Of a stretch of 64,000 nucleotides of DNA, positions 49,344-58,203 are shown one piece after another; the stretch's first letter is position 1, and every line of letters starts with the position of its first letter. Under the pieces are notes generated by a model that saw only the letters and a list, made by a program, of their open reading frames with translations, was not told where the DNA came from and searched no databases. The stretch comes from Fictibacillus barbaricus (GTDB lineage Bacteria; Bacillota; Bacilli; Bacillales; Fictibacillaceae). A program made the translations under genes and the position numbers. Location: contig NZ_BMCE01000001.1 in NCBI RefSeq assembly GCF_014635025.1, positions 124,001 to 188,000 of the forward strand. Direction: 5' to 3'.

Positions 49344-51476
49344 ATGAACGGCTTAATGGTAGCAAACTGGCTTGCATTTCTTTTTGTAACCGCTTACGCA
49401 TTATTTTTGTTCGCTTATGTGGTTAAGACAAGGTATGAATTCATCAAGCTCGGAAAAAAAGTTGAGTTTGATCACACCGTACAGGAAAGAATCAAAGCGG
49501 TTCTAGTAAATGTCTTTGGGCAAAAGAAACTGTTAAAGGATAAAAAAAGCGGAATCATCCATATTATGTTCTTTTATGGATTCATCCTTGTCCAGTTTGG
49601 AGCGATCGATTTTATTTGGAAAGGACTTGCGCCTGGGTCTCACCTGCCTTTAGGCCCGCTTTATCCAGGATTCACGTTTTTTCAGGAGATCGTAACAGCG
49701 ATGATCTTAGTCGCAGTAGTATGGGCTTTTCATAGAAGGTATGTTGAGAAGCTGGTACGTCTAAAAAGAGGCTTTAAATCAGGGCTGGTTCTGCTGTTTA
49801 TCGGTGGACTGATGCTTTCTGTATTAGTAGGGAATGCAGCTGAGATCATCTGGCATGACCTTCCATACGAGTGGACAGCGCCAATTGCCTCAGGTCTTGC
49901 AATGGGTCTTGGCTTTTTAGGCAAAACGGGAGCTGCTGTCGTATTCTTTATCTCTTGGTGGATCCATTTATTGTTCTTATTAACGTTTTTAGTTTACGTA
50001 CCTCAATCCAAGCACGCCCACTTAATCGCAGGGCCGCTGAACGTTTGGCTTGGCCGCAAAGATAAGGTTGGAAAACTATCATCCATTAACTTTGAAGATG
50101 AAACACAAGAAGTATTTGGAGTTAACAAAATTGAGGATTTCAATCAAAAACAGCTTGTAGACCTGTATGCCTGTGTAGAGTGCGGACGCTGTACGAATGT
50201 TTGTCCGGCTACAGGTACAGGCAAGATGCTCTCGCCGATGGACATGATCGTTAAACTTCGTGACCATCTGACGGTGAAAGGGGCTGCCGTAACTTCCCGT
50301 ACACCTTGGATGCCAGCATTTGCGTTCTCGAACACGACTGGCAATCAGATCGCTTTTGAAGCAAGAGGAAAGGGCGCAGAAGAAACAGCGGCAACAACGG
50401 ATGGATCGTCCGCATTGTCTTATGATGTAGCGATGATCGGTGAGGTCATGACAGAAGAAGAGATCTGGGCATGTACAACTTGTCGTAACTGTGAAGATCA
50501 GTGTCCTGTAATGAACGAGCACGTTGATAAGATCATCGATATGCGCCGTTATCTTGTACTAACAGAAGGTAAGATGGACAGTGAAGCGCAGCGTGCGATC
50601 AAAAATATCGAAAAGCAAGGAAACCCTTGGGGGATCTCGAAAAAGGAACGAGAGAACTGGCGTGAGCTGAAAGAAGATATCGTCATTCCGACCGTTAAAG
50701 AGAAAGAAAAAGCGGGTGAAGAGTTCGAGTACCTGTTTTGGGTAAGCTCCATGGGTGCTTATGATAACCGTTCACAAAAGATCGCTCTTTCACTTGCGAA
50801 GATCATGAACGAAGCCGGCATCACGTTTGCGATCTTAGGCAATAAAGAGAAGAACTCTGGTGATACGCCTCGCCGTCTTGGCAATGAGTTCTTATTCCAA
50901 GAGATGGCGAACGCAAACATCGCTCTATTTGAAAAACATGATGTGAAAAAGATAATTACCATCGACCCGCATGCATATAACACGTTTAAGAATGAATATC
51001 CTGAGTTTGGTCTAAAGGCAGAAGTGTACCACCATACGGAACTTCTAGCTGAGTGGATCAAAGAGGGGAGAATTCAGCCAAAATATGAAGTGAACGAAAC
51101 GATCACGTACCATGATTCCTGCTACCTCGGCCGCTATAACGAAGTGTATGAACCGCCTCGTGATATCCTAAAAGCCATTCCTGGCGTGAAAGTGGTTGAG
51201 ATGGACCGCAACCGCCAGAACGGTATGTGCTGTGGAGCCGGCGGGGGAATGATGTGGATGGAAGAAAAAGCAGGTTCTCGTGTGAACGTTGCGCGTACTG
51301 AACAAGCTCTTGCTGTAAATCCAACCATGATCGGAAGCGGATGTCCATACTGCTTAACGATGCTAAGTGATGGTACGAAGGCGAAGGAAGTAGAAGATCA
51401 AGTACAAACACTAGACGTCGTTGAAATCTTAGAAAAATCTATGTTTGGGTCTCAAAAACAAGAGGTTATTCAGTAG
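49344..51476 (+). CDS. fadF: Membrane Fe-S oxidoreductase FadF (acyl-CoA dehydrogenase electron acceptor)
   Basis: A 710-residue membrane protein matching B. subtilis YwjF/FadF. The N-terminal half has about five helices (cytochrome-b561/NarI-like). Two 4Fe-4S clusters follow: CVECGRCTNVCP and CTTCRNCEDQCP. Two CCG-type domains end in HDSCYLGRYNEVYE, CCGAGGGMMW and GCPYCLTMLSDG. It likely passes electrons from acyl-CoA dehydrogenases or ETF to menaquinone. The start follows GGAAGGGAGAGAACGCG. First gene of the acyl-CoA cluster. Confidence 0.94.
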   Translation: MNGLMVANWLAFLFVTAYALFLFAYVVKTRYEFIKLGKKVEFDHTVQERIKAVLVNVFGQKKLLKDKKSGIIHIMFFYGFILVQFGAIDFIWKGLAPGSHLPLGPLYPGFTFFQEIVTAMILVAVVWAFHRRYVEKLVRLKRGFKSGLVLLFIGGLMLSVLVGNAAEIIWHDLPYEWTAPIASGLAMGLGFLGKTGAAVVFFISWWIHLLFLLTFLVYVPQSKHAHLIAGPLNVWLGRKDKVGKLSSINFEDETQEVFGVNKIEDFNQKQLVDLYACVECGRCTNVCPATGTGKMLSPMDMIVKLRDHLTVKGAAVTSRTPWMPAFAFSNTTGNQIAFEARGKGAEETAATTDGSSALSYDVAMIGEVMTEEEIWACTTCRNCEDQCPVMNEHVDKIIDMRRYLVLTEGKMDSEAQRAIKNIEKQGNPWGISKKERENWRELKEDIVIPTVKEKEKAGEEFEYLFWVSSMGAYDNRSQKIALSLAKIMNEAGITFAILGNKEKNSGDTPRRLGNEFLFQEMANANIALFEKHDVKKIITIDPHAYNTFKNEYPEFGLKAEVYHHTELLAEWIKEGRIQPKYEVNETITYHDSCYLGRYNEVYEPPRDILKAIPGVKVVEMDRNRQNGMCCGAGGGMMWMEEKAGSRVNVARTEQALAVNPTMIGSGCPYCLTMLSDGTKAKEVEDQVQTLDVVEILEKSMFGSQKQEVIQ

Positions 51477-51726
51477 TTTAGAAACAGGTATGAAGGCTGC
51501 CAGTATGGATTGCGGGCAGCTTCATGCATAGGTTTCGGTCGACTGAGCGTTCGCTCGGACTGGATATTTTGAAAGCGTTAACAAAAAGTATCCAGCTTCA
51601 ATAACCAATCCCTCGAGGCCACTTTCCTCTTTCGATGTGACACGAAAAGGCGTGTCTTCATTCAAGAGTAAGTGTAGGTCGGGGCAAATCGGTCATTTCA
51701 GAATTTCATATTAGGAGGTCTTTTAC
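51477..51726. other. 250-bp structured region between fadF and the thiolase gene
   Basis: Contains a hairpin with arms GAAGGCTGCC and GGGCAGCTTC (51490-51523, probable fadF terminator), the dyad TGAGCG-TT-CGCTCG (51544-51557), a perfect cre site (51569-51584, listed apart) and GACACG/CGTGTC (about 51640-51657). The dyad has the same TGA-N-G half-site style as the operator at 49229 and could be a second regulator site. Confidence 0.5.
51569..51584. promoter_or_regulatory. Perfect cre (CcpA) site before the thiolase operon
   Basis: TTGAAAGCGTTAACAA satisfies every position of WTGNNANCGNWNNCAW. CcpA repression of the downstream acyl-CoA genes is expected, as for the mmg operon of B. subtilis. 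Confidence 0.75.
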
Positions 51727-52911
51727 ATGACAAAATCAGTAATCGTGAGCGGGGCTCGTACTCCTGTTGGTAAGTTTGGGGGAAGCTTAAGCTCTTTAAC
51801 TGCTTCAGATCTTGGTGGAATTGTGATCAAAGAAGCACTTCAACGTGCTGGTGTGGCACCGGAAGCAGTTGATGAAGTGATATTAGGCTGTGTTCTTCAA
51901 GGCGGGCAAGGGCAGATTCCTTCTCGTCAGGCTGCTCAAAAAGCAGGATTGCCTTGGGAGACGAAGACGGAAACGATCAACAAAGTATGTGCATCAGGTC
52001 TGCGTTCGATCACACTCGCAGATCAGATCATCCGTGCGGGGGATGAAGAGATTATTGTTGCTGGCGGCATGGAGTCTATGAGCAACGCGCCTTACATTTT
52101 ACCAAAAGCCCGTTGGGGACTTCGGATGGGTGACAGCTCGGTGAAAGATCTGATGGTGCATGATGGTTTAACGTGTACGTTTACAGGAGTTCACATGGGG
52201 ATCTACGGAAATGACGTGGCAAAGGAGATGGAGATCTCACGCGAGCGCCAAGATGAGTGGGCGTACCGCAGTCATAGTCTTGCTGTTAAGGCAACCGAAA
52301 ACAATGTGTTTGCTGAAGAGATCGTTCCGGTGGAAGTTCCACAGCGTAAAGGCGATCCAATCGTGGTAGCGAAAGACGAATCGCCTCGTAAAGATACTTC
52401 AATTGAATCTCTTTCTAAATTAAGACCTGTTTTTTCTCAAGACGGAACCATTACAGCAGGGAATGCACCTGGCGTAAATGATGGTGCGGCAGCGGTTGTT
52501 GTTATGAGCGAAGAGCGCGCAGAGAAAGAAGGAAAAGAAGTACTTGCAACGATTCTAGGACATACAGCAATAGCGGTTGAAGCGAAAGATTTTCCGAAGA
52601 CACCTGGGCTTGTCATCACAGAACTTTTAAAGAAAACACGAAAAACTTTAGCCGAAATTGACCTTTTTGAAATTAACGAAGCCTTTGCTGCTGTTGCATT
52701 AACGAGTGCAGAGCTTGCGGGGTTAGATCTTGAAAAAGTGAACGTGAACGGCGGTGCAGTTGCATTAGGGCATCCGATTGGGGCAAGCGGCACGCGTATC
52801 GTTCTTACATTAATCCATGAATTGAAAAGACGCGGCGGCGGACTTGGGATTGCATCGATCTGTTCAGGCGGTGGTCAAGGTGACGCGATTTTAGTAGAAG
52901 TAAAAGCATAG
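51727..52911 (+). CDS. mmgA: Acetyl-CoA C-acetyltransferase (thiolase)
   Basis: A 394-residue thiolase catalysing reversible condensation or cleavage of acetoacetyl-CoA (or longer 3-ketoacyl-CoA). Nucleophile Cys88 in [10 protein letters not shown], the His of [10 protein letters not shown] and the second Cys in [11 protein letters not shown] are present. The ATG follows TTAGGAGGTCTTTTAC. Next is the 3-hydroxyacyl-CoA dehydrogenase gene 16 bp on, paralleling mmgAB of B. subtilis; the symbol is by that parallel. Confidence 0.92.
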   Translation: MTKSVIVSGARTPVGKFGGSLSSLTASDLGGIVIKEALQRAGVAPEAVDEVILGCVLQGGQGQIPSRQAAQKAGLPWETKTETINKVCASGLRSITLADQIIRAGDEEIIVAGGMESMSNAPYILPKARWGLRMGDSSVKDLMVHDGLTCTFTGVHMGIYGNDVAKEMEISRERQDEWAYRSHSLAVKATENNVFAEEIVPVEVPQRKGDPIVVAKDESPRKDTSIESLSKLRPVFSQDGTITAGNAPGVNDGAAAVVVMSEERAEKEGKEVLATILGHTAIAVEAKDFPKTPGLVITELLKKTRKTLAEIDLFEINEAFAAVALTSAELAGLDLEKVNVNGGAVALGHPIGASGTRIVLTLIHELKRRGGGLGIASICSGGGQGDAILVEVKA

Positions 52912-52927
52912 AGGAGGAACTAGTTTA

Positions 52928-53779
52928 ATGAGCATACAACAAATTATGGTGATTGGTGCAGGGCAGATGGGTTCAGGCATTGCGCAAGTATGTGCGATGG
53001 CGGGCTACGATGTCGTTTTGCACGATATGAAGGATGAATTTGTACAAAAAGGAATCGGAGCCATTCAAAAAAACTTGAGCCGTCAAGTTGAAAAGGGCCG
53101 TATAGACGAAAGCGAAAAAGAAGCGATCCTTTCTCGTTTAACGCCTTCTATTTCTCTAGAGAATGCATCAAACGCAGATCTTGTGATTGAAGCTGTAGTT
53201 GAGAACATGGATGTAAAAACACAGCTCTTTAAGATGCTCGATCAATATGCTCCAGCACATGCAATCCTAGCTTCAAACACTTCTTCACTGCCCATCACAG
53301 AGATTGCAGCTGCAACAGAGCGTCCTGAAAAAGTAATCGGCATGCACTTTATGAATCCAGTACCGGTTATGAAACTCGTTGAGATCATACGTGGTCTTCA
53401 AACTTCAGATGACGTATACGAAACGATTGAATCGGTATCAAAGAAACTGCAAAAAGTACCGGTGGAAGTAAACGATTTTCCAGGCTTCATCTCAAACCGC
53501 ATTCTAATGCCGATGATCAACGAAGCCATTTTTGCGGTCTATGAAGGTGTTGCAACACCAGAAGCGGTTGATGAGATTATGAAACTCGGAATGAACCACC
53601 CGATGGGACCGTTAACACTTGCAGACTTTATCGGACTCGATACGTGTTTGTATATCATGGAAACCCTTCATGAAGGATTCGGGGATGATAAGTATCGACC
53701 GTGCCCATTGCTTAGAAAATACGTAAAAGCTGGATGGCTCGGCAAGAAGACTGGCAAAGGCTTCTATAGCTATAACTAA
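52928..53779 (+). CDS. mmgB: 3-hydroxybutyryl-CoA dehydrogenase
   Basis: A 283-residue NAD(P)-dependent dehydrogenase oxidising (S)-3-hydroxybutyryl-CoA. The Rossmann motif [13 protein letters not shown] (residues 7-19), [13 protein letters not shown], the catalytic His of [15 protein letters not shown] and [15 protein letters not shown] are complete. RBS AGAGGAGGAACTAGTTTA precedes the ATG. Co-transcribed with the thiolase gene. Confidence 0.94.
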   Translation: MSIQQIMVIGAGQMGSGIAQVCAMAGYDVVLHDMKDEFVQKGIGAIQKNLSRQVEKGRIDESEKEAILSRLTPSISLENASNADLVIEAVVENMDVKTQLFKMLDQYAPAHAILASNTSSLPITEIAAATERPEKVIGMHFMNPVPVMKLVEIIRGLQTSDDVYETIESVSKKLQKVPVEVNDFPGFISNRILMPMINEAIFAVYEGVATPEAVDEIMKLGMNHPMGPLTLADFIGLDTCLYIMETLHEGFGDDKYRPCPLLRKYVKAGWLGKKTGKGFYSYN

Positions 53780-54013
53780 CGCTGCGATACGCAGCAAAGA
53801 TAGATAGATTCAAGATTCAGCTTTAGCGGCTAAAGCTCGAGACAACATTCTCTCCTTACATGGACACAAAAAACGTGTCCTTGGTCTGAAGATTATGTGC
53901 TTGCACCACAGACAAAAGTGCAGCATCAGCTTGCAAATAACACAAACTGTGTTTGCTTTGTCGCATTTTAACGAGCCGCTTGTAGCATTTCAAAAAGGAA
54001 ATGGGGAGAGACC
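53780..54013. other. 234-bp gap packed with small hairpins
   Basis: Five short inverted repeats follow one another: GCTGCG/CGCAGC (53782), GCTTTAG/CTAAAGC (53821), GGACAC/GTGTCC (53861), GTCTG..GTGC/GCAC..CAGAC (53884-53914) and ACACA/TGTGT inside GCAAA/TTTGC (53932-53960). No coding sequence. The GACAC/GTGTC hairpin recalls one before the thiolase gene. It may process or stabilise the polycistronic mRNA (inference). Confidence 0.5.
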
Positions 54014-55153
54014 ATGCACCTCGTGTTTACAGAAGAACAGCTTATGATGCAGAAGATGGTTCGGGATTTTGCACAAAAAGAGATTGCGCCGGCCATTGAA
54101 CATATGGAAGAGACAGAAGAGTTTCCACGTCATCTTATTAGCAAGATGGCAGAGCTCGGACTGATGGGGATTCCGATTCCTGAAGAGTACGGTGGTGCAG
54201 GAATGGATTTTACGTCTTACATCATCGCGATCAATGAATTGTCAAAAGTGAGTGCCACGATCGGTGTGATTTTGTCAGTCCATACGAGTGTCGGAACGAA
54301 TCCGATCCTCTATTTCGGGAATGAAGAACAAAAGAAAAAATACATTCCCAAGTTAGCGAGTGGAGAGTACCTTGGTGCGTTCGGACTTACAGAGCCGAGT
54401 TCAGGTTCTGATGCGGCAAGCTTAAAGACAAGAGCCGTAAAACAAGGCGATCATTATGTGTTGAACGGCTCGAAGATCTTCATCACGAATGCTGGCGTTG
54501 CAGATGTGTATATTGTATTTGCTTCTACTGAGCCAGATAAAGGGAGCTACGGGATCTCGGCCTTTATTGTAGACAAAGATACACCAGGATTTTCAGTAGG
54601 GAAAAAAGAGAAAAAAATGGGGTTATACGGATCAAACACGTGTGAGATTGTATTTGAGGATGCACGGGTACCTGCTGAAAACTTACTTGGTAAAGAAGGA
54701 GAAGGCTTTAAGATCGCAATGAGCAACCTCGATGCGGGCAGGATCGGAATAGCTGCTCAATCACTTGGGATCGCAGAAGCTGCCCTTCATTATGCGGTCG
54801 ATTATGCAAAAGAGAGAAAACAGTTCGGAAAACCAATCGGTGCAAATCAAGGTCTTGCTTTTAAACTGGCAGACATGGCAACAGAAATAGAAGCGGCGAA
54901 GCTATTAACATATCGAGCAGCTAATCTGAAAACAAACAACCTGCCATGCGGAAAAGAAGCATCGATGGCAAAGCTGTTCGCTTCAGAAACGGCGATGAAA
55001 TCAGCTATTGAAGCAGTGCAAGTATATGGCGGCTACGGTTATACCAAGGAGTACCCAGTAGAGAGATTGTTCCGAGATGCAAAGGTGTGCCAGATCTATG
55101 AAGGAACAAGCGAGATCCAGAGGATGGTACTCAGCAAACATTTACTAGGATAA
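54014..55153 (+). CDS. Acyl-CoA dehydrogenase
   Basis: A 379-residue FAD enzyme introducing the alpha,beta double bond in acyl-CoAs. The FAD and substrate motifs [13 protein letters not shown] and [28 protein letters not shown], and the catalytic Glu363 in YEGTSEIQR fit the short/branched-chain subgroup. GGGGAGAGACC precedes the ATG. It shares a strong overall pattern with the next gene, 16 bp downstream, so the two arose by duplication or have split chain specificity. Confidence 0.93.
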   Translation: MHLVFTEEQLMMQKMVRDFAQKEIAPAIEHMEETEEFPRHLISKMAELGLMGIPIPEEYGGAGMDFTSYIIAINELSKVSATIGVILSVHTSVGTNPILYFGNEEQKKKYIPKLASGEYLGAFGLTEPSSGSDAASLKTRAVKQGDHYVLNGSKIFITNAGVADVYIVFASTEPDKGSYGISAFIVDKDTPGFSVGKKEKKMGLYGSNTCEIVFEDARVPAENLLGKEGEGFKIAMSNLDAGRIGIAAQSLGIAEAALHYAVDYAKERKQFGKPIGANQGLAFKLADMATEIEAAKLLTYRAANLKTNNLPCGKEASMAKLFASETAMKSAIEAVQVYGGYGYTKEYPVERLFRDAKVCQIYEGTSEIQRMVLSKHLLG

Positions 55154-55169
55154 GAGGGAGAGAATAGAG

Positions 55170-56309
55170 ATGCAATTTTTATTATCTGAAGAACATGAAA
55201 TGATCCGCAAGATGGTTCGTGATTTTGCAAAGAACGAAGTTGAGCCAACTGCAGCAGAACGTGATGAAGAAGAGCGTTTTGACCGTGCGATCTTTGATCA
55301 GATGGGTGAGTTAGGACTTTGCGGCATTCCTTGGCCAGAAGAGTACGGCGGTATCGGCGGAGATTATCTAGGTTATGTCATCGCAGTAGAAGAGCTTTCC
55401 CGCGTATGTGCGTCAGTAGGCGTAACACTTTCTGCCCACACATCCCTTGCAGGCTGGCCGATCTTCAAGTTCGGCAACGAAGAGCAAAAGCAAAAGTTCC
55501 TTCGTCCTATGGCAGAAGGAAAGAAGATCGGCGCTTATGGCTTAACGGAGCCAGGCTCTGGTTCAGATGCGGGCAACATGAAGACGACGGCTAAAAAAGA
55601 TGGTGACCACTACATCATTAACGGCTCTAAGATCTTCATCACGAACGCAGGGGACGCTGAGATCTATGTGGTGTTTGCCAGAACAGATATTGATGCAGGC
55701 AGCAGAGGTGTTTCTGCCTTCATCGTAGAAAAAGGTACTCCGGGCTTTTCTTTCGGTAAAAAGGAAAAGAAACTGGGAATCCGTTCATCTCCAACACTAG
55801 AGATCATTTTTGAAGATTGCCGTGTTCCTGCTGAAAATCTTCTCGGAAAAGAAGGGGAAGGCTTTAAGATCGCGATGATGACACTTGATGGCGGACGTAA
55901 CGGAATCGCGGCTCAAGCAGTAGGGATCGCGCAAGGTGCACTGGATGCATCCGTAAAATACGCAAAAGAGCGAAAACAGTTTGGAAAACCGATCGGAGTC
56001 AACCAAGGTATCGGGTTTAAACTTGCTGATATGGCAACAAAAGTTGAAGCAGCAAGACTACTAACGTACCAAGCGGCATGGAGAGAGTCTGAAGGCCTTC
56101 CTTATGGAAAAGAATCCGCGATGTCTAAGCTTTTTGCTGGTGATATCGCGATGGAAGTCACAACAGATGCCGTTCAAGTATTCGGCGGATACGGGTATAC
56201 GAAGGACTATCCGGTTGAACGTTACATGCGTGACGCGAAGATCACTCAAATTTACGAAGGTACGCAGGAAATTCAGCGCCTCGTTATTTCAAAAATGCTT
56301 TTGAAGTAG
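55170..56309 (+). CDS. acdA: Acyl-CoA dehydrogenase AcdA
   Basis: A 379-residue paralogue of the preceding enzyme. [42 protein letters not shown] and the catalytic Glu363 in YEGTQEIQR are present. It is closest to B. subtilis AcdA in the features visible by eye. The ATG follows AGAGGGAGAGAATAGAG. Substrate chain length is unknown; with IcmF downstream an isobutyryl- or 2-methylbutyryl-CoA substrate is plausible. Confidence 0.92.
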   Translation: MQFLLSEEHEMIRKMVRDFAKNEVEPTAAERDEEERFDRAIFDQMGELGLCGIPWPEEYGGIGGDYLGYVIAVEELSRVCASVGVTLSAHTSLAGWPIFKFGNEEQKQKFLRPMAEGKKIGAYGLTEPGSGSDAGNMKTTAKKDGDHYIINGSKIFITNAGDAEIYVVFARTDIDAGSRGVSAFIVEKGTPGFSFGKKEKKLGIRSSPTLEIIFEDCRVPAENLLGKEGEGFKIAMMTLDGGRNGIAAQAVGIAQGALDASVKYAKERKQFGKPIGVNQGIGFKLADMATKVEAARLLTYQAAWRESEGLPYGKESAMSKLFAGDIAMEVTTDAVQVFGGYGYTKDYPVERYMRDAKITQIYEGTQEIQRLVISKMLLK

Positions 56310-56329
56310 ACTTATCCCACGTTTGTGGT

Positions 56330-56575
56330 TGGAGTGGAAGGTGCGAGACTCCTGCGGGATCAGCGGGATCGTCGAAATGCGGAGGCGGTTTGTTCAGCCC
56401 CGACAAGCATAAGATGAATGGGCTAGGAAGGCGCTCTTTGCCTTCTGACCATTTATCTTATGACCTCGAGGGGCTAGCCGCCGGAGCTGGACAGATGAGA
56501 CCCACAGGCGCAATTAGCTAGCTCACCTTACCCCTCGCGGAAAGCGAGCATCCTGGAACGGAAATCACTACTCCC
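56330..56575. repeat. Dispersed structured repeat, long copy
   Basis: About 245 bp. Both ends match the short copy at 28926 (GGAAGGTGCGAGACT at 56336; CCTCGCGGAAAGCGAGCATCC at 56533). The middle 100 bp is unique to this copy and forms a long cruciform: CATAAGATGAATGG (56408) with CCATTTATCTTATG (56449), inner GAAGGC/GCCTTC (56427-56445), and an outer GGCGG..AGCCCC with GGGGCT..CCGCC. It fills the gap between acdA and the MeaB gene. Confidence 0.85.
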
Positions 56576-56606
56576 AAAAAGATTTTAAGAATACTAGGAG
56601 GAAATC

Positions 56607-57563
56607 ATGCATCCATTAGCCAAGCGCATCCAGCAAAAGGACGAACGTGCCCTCGCAAAAGCGATCACACTTGCCGAGAACAACGGAGCTGACAAACTGG
56701 AGCTTTTAAAGAGTATCTATTCCCATCAAAAAAGTGCCCACTGGATTGGGATCACCGGTTCGCCTGGCGCGGGGAAAAGCTCGCTCGTAAACCGTCTTAT
56801 CTCATTTTTGCGTAAGAAGGGGATGACGGTTGGGATTGTTGCCGTTGATCCAACGAGCCCTTTTAGCGGCGGTTCTATTTTAGGAGACCGTGTTCGGATG
56901 GCCGATCATTTTACCGATCCAGGTGTGTTTATCCGGAGCATGGGAACACGCGGGAGTCTTGGCGGCCTGTCCCGTTCTACTAAAGAAACGGTAAGGCTGA
57001 TGGATGCGTATGGTTTTGATGTGATTTTAATAGAAACAGTAGGGGTAGGGCAGTCTGAACTCGACATTATGAAGCTGGCAGATTCTGTTGCCGTTGTTTT
57101 GAATCCGGGAAGCGGAGATGTTGTTCAAGTTTTTAAAGCAGGAATCATGGAGATAGCCGATCTGTTTGTTGTTAACAAAGCAGATATGCCAGGGGTTCCA
57201 AAGCTGCTCGCTGAGATCGAAGCGATGCTCGATCTTGTCAAACACGACAGTCCGTACCGCCCGCCTGTCGTTCAGACCATATCTACTGAGAATAAAGGAT
57301 TAAAAGAGTTGTGGGATGCTATTCTTCTGCACCGTGAATATTTGGAGAAGAGCGGTGAAGGGAAGGAACGAAAGCTTTCTAACCTTAAGCGAGAGGTGAT
57401 GGAAGTGGTTCAGCATGAAATCTATCAGCAAGTATGGACACACGAACAGAAAAACGGGTTCTCCTGGCTGGCCGACTTAGAATCAGGCAAGACAGACCCT
57501 TATACAGCTGCAGAACAAATTTTAACGGAACATATGCAGCCGGCTGACGGGAAACAGAAATGA
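56607..57563 (+). CDS. meaB: MeaB/ArgK-type G-protein chaperone of B12-dependent mutases
   Basis: A 318-residue P-loop GTPase that loads and protects adenosylcobalamin-dependent mutases. Walker A GSPGAGKSS (51-59), the switch region DPTSPFSGGSILGDRVRM, the IETVGVGQSELD Walker-B-like segment and the NKAD base-specificity motif are present. A C-terminal helical dimerisation extension follows. AGGAGGAAATC precedes the ATG. IcmF downstream already contains its own such G-domain, so this free copy is either for it or for a methylmalonyl-CoA mutase elsewhere. Confidence 0.92.
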   Translation: MHPLAKRIQQKDERALAKAITLAENNGADKLELLKSIYSHQKSAHWIGITGSPGAGKSSLVNRLISFLRKKGMTVGIVAVDPTSPFSGGSILGDRVRMADHFTDPGVFIRSMGTRGSLGGLSRSTKETVRLMDAYGFDVILIETVGVGQSELDIMKLADSVAVVLNPGSGDVVQVFKAGIMEIADLFVVNKADMPGVPKLLAEIEAMLDLVKHDSPYRPPVVQTISTENKGLKELWDAILLHREYLEKSGEGKERKLSNLKREVMEVVQHEIYQQVWTHEQKNGFSWLADLESGKTDPYTAAEQILTEHMQPADGKQK

Positions 57564-57573
57564 GGGAGGCCAT

Positions 57574-58197
57574 TTGGGTAAAAAGGAAGTACCGTCGCTC
57601 GTAAAAGATGAAAAATTGATTCAGAGACGACGTGAAGAGATGGTAAAAGCGGCCGTCTCCTTGTTTAAGGAGAATGGGTTTCACCGTACGACCACCCGTG
57701 AGATCGCAAAAGCATCAGGCTTCAGCATCGGTACGCTTTATGAGTATATCCGGTCGAAGGAAGATATTTTATATCTGGTTTGTGACAGCATCTATGATGG
57801 CGTTAAGCTGAGGCTGCAGCAGGATATTAACGGTGAAGACAGCGGGATTAAAGGTGTTGAGCGTGCGATAACCGCTTACTTTAAAGTGATGGATGATATG
57901 CAGGATGAAGTGCTTGTTATGTATCAAGAAGCGAAGTCTCTTTCTCATGAAGCACTGCCTTATGTGCTGAAAAAGGAGCTTGAGATGACAGCGATCTTTG
58001 AAAATCTGTTGTCTGAAGTAGTGCAGCAGGGAGAGCTTGACCTAAGTGTAAAAGAGATCCAGACGGCTGCTCACAATATTTTAATCATCGGACAGATGTG
58101 GACGTTCAGACGGTGGGCGCTGCAAAAGATGTACACTCTTGAAGAATATACCCAATTACAGCTCCAGCAGCTTCTGCATGGCATAAAGGGAGCGTAA
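57574..58197 (+). CDS. TetR-family regulator of acyl-CoA degradation (FadR-like)
   Basis: A 207-residue repressor: N-terminal helix-turn-helix TTTREIAKASGFSIGTLYEY (about residues 37-56) and an acyl-CoA-type ligand-binding helical bundle. TTG start at 57574 with GAGGGAGG before it; meaB stops 10 bp upstream and icmF starts 7 bp after its stop, so it is in the operon. The palindromes at 49229 and possibly 51544 are plausible targets, with release by acyl-CoA expected from B. subtilis FadR. Confidence 0.85.
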   Translation: MGKKEVPSLVKDEKLIQRRREEMVKAAVSLFKENGFHRTTTREIAKASGFSIGTLYEYIRSKEDILYLVCDSIYDGVKLRLQQDINGEDSGIKGVERAITAYFKVMDDMQDEVLVMYQEAKSLSHEALPYVLKKELEMTAIFENLLSEVVQQGELDLSVKEIQTAAHNILIIGQMWTFRRWALQKMYTLEEYTQLQLQQLLHGIKGA

Positions 58198-58203
58198 GAA
58201 AGG

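Noticed and set aside
54014-56309. Tandem acyl-CoA dehydrogenases as assembly duplication
   Set aside because: The two genes differ throughout at protein level, so they are true paralogues.
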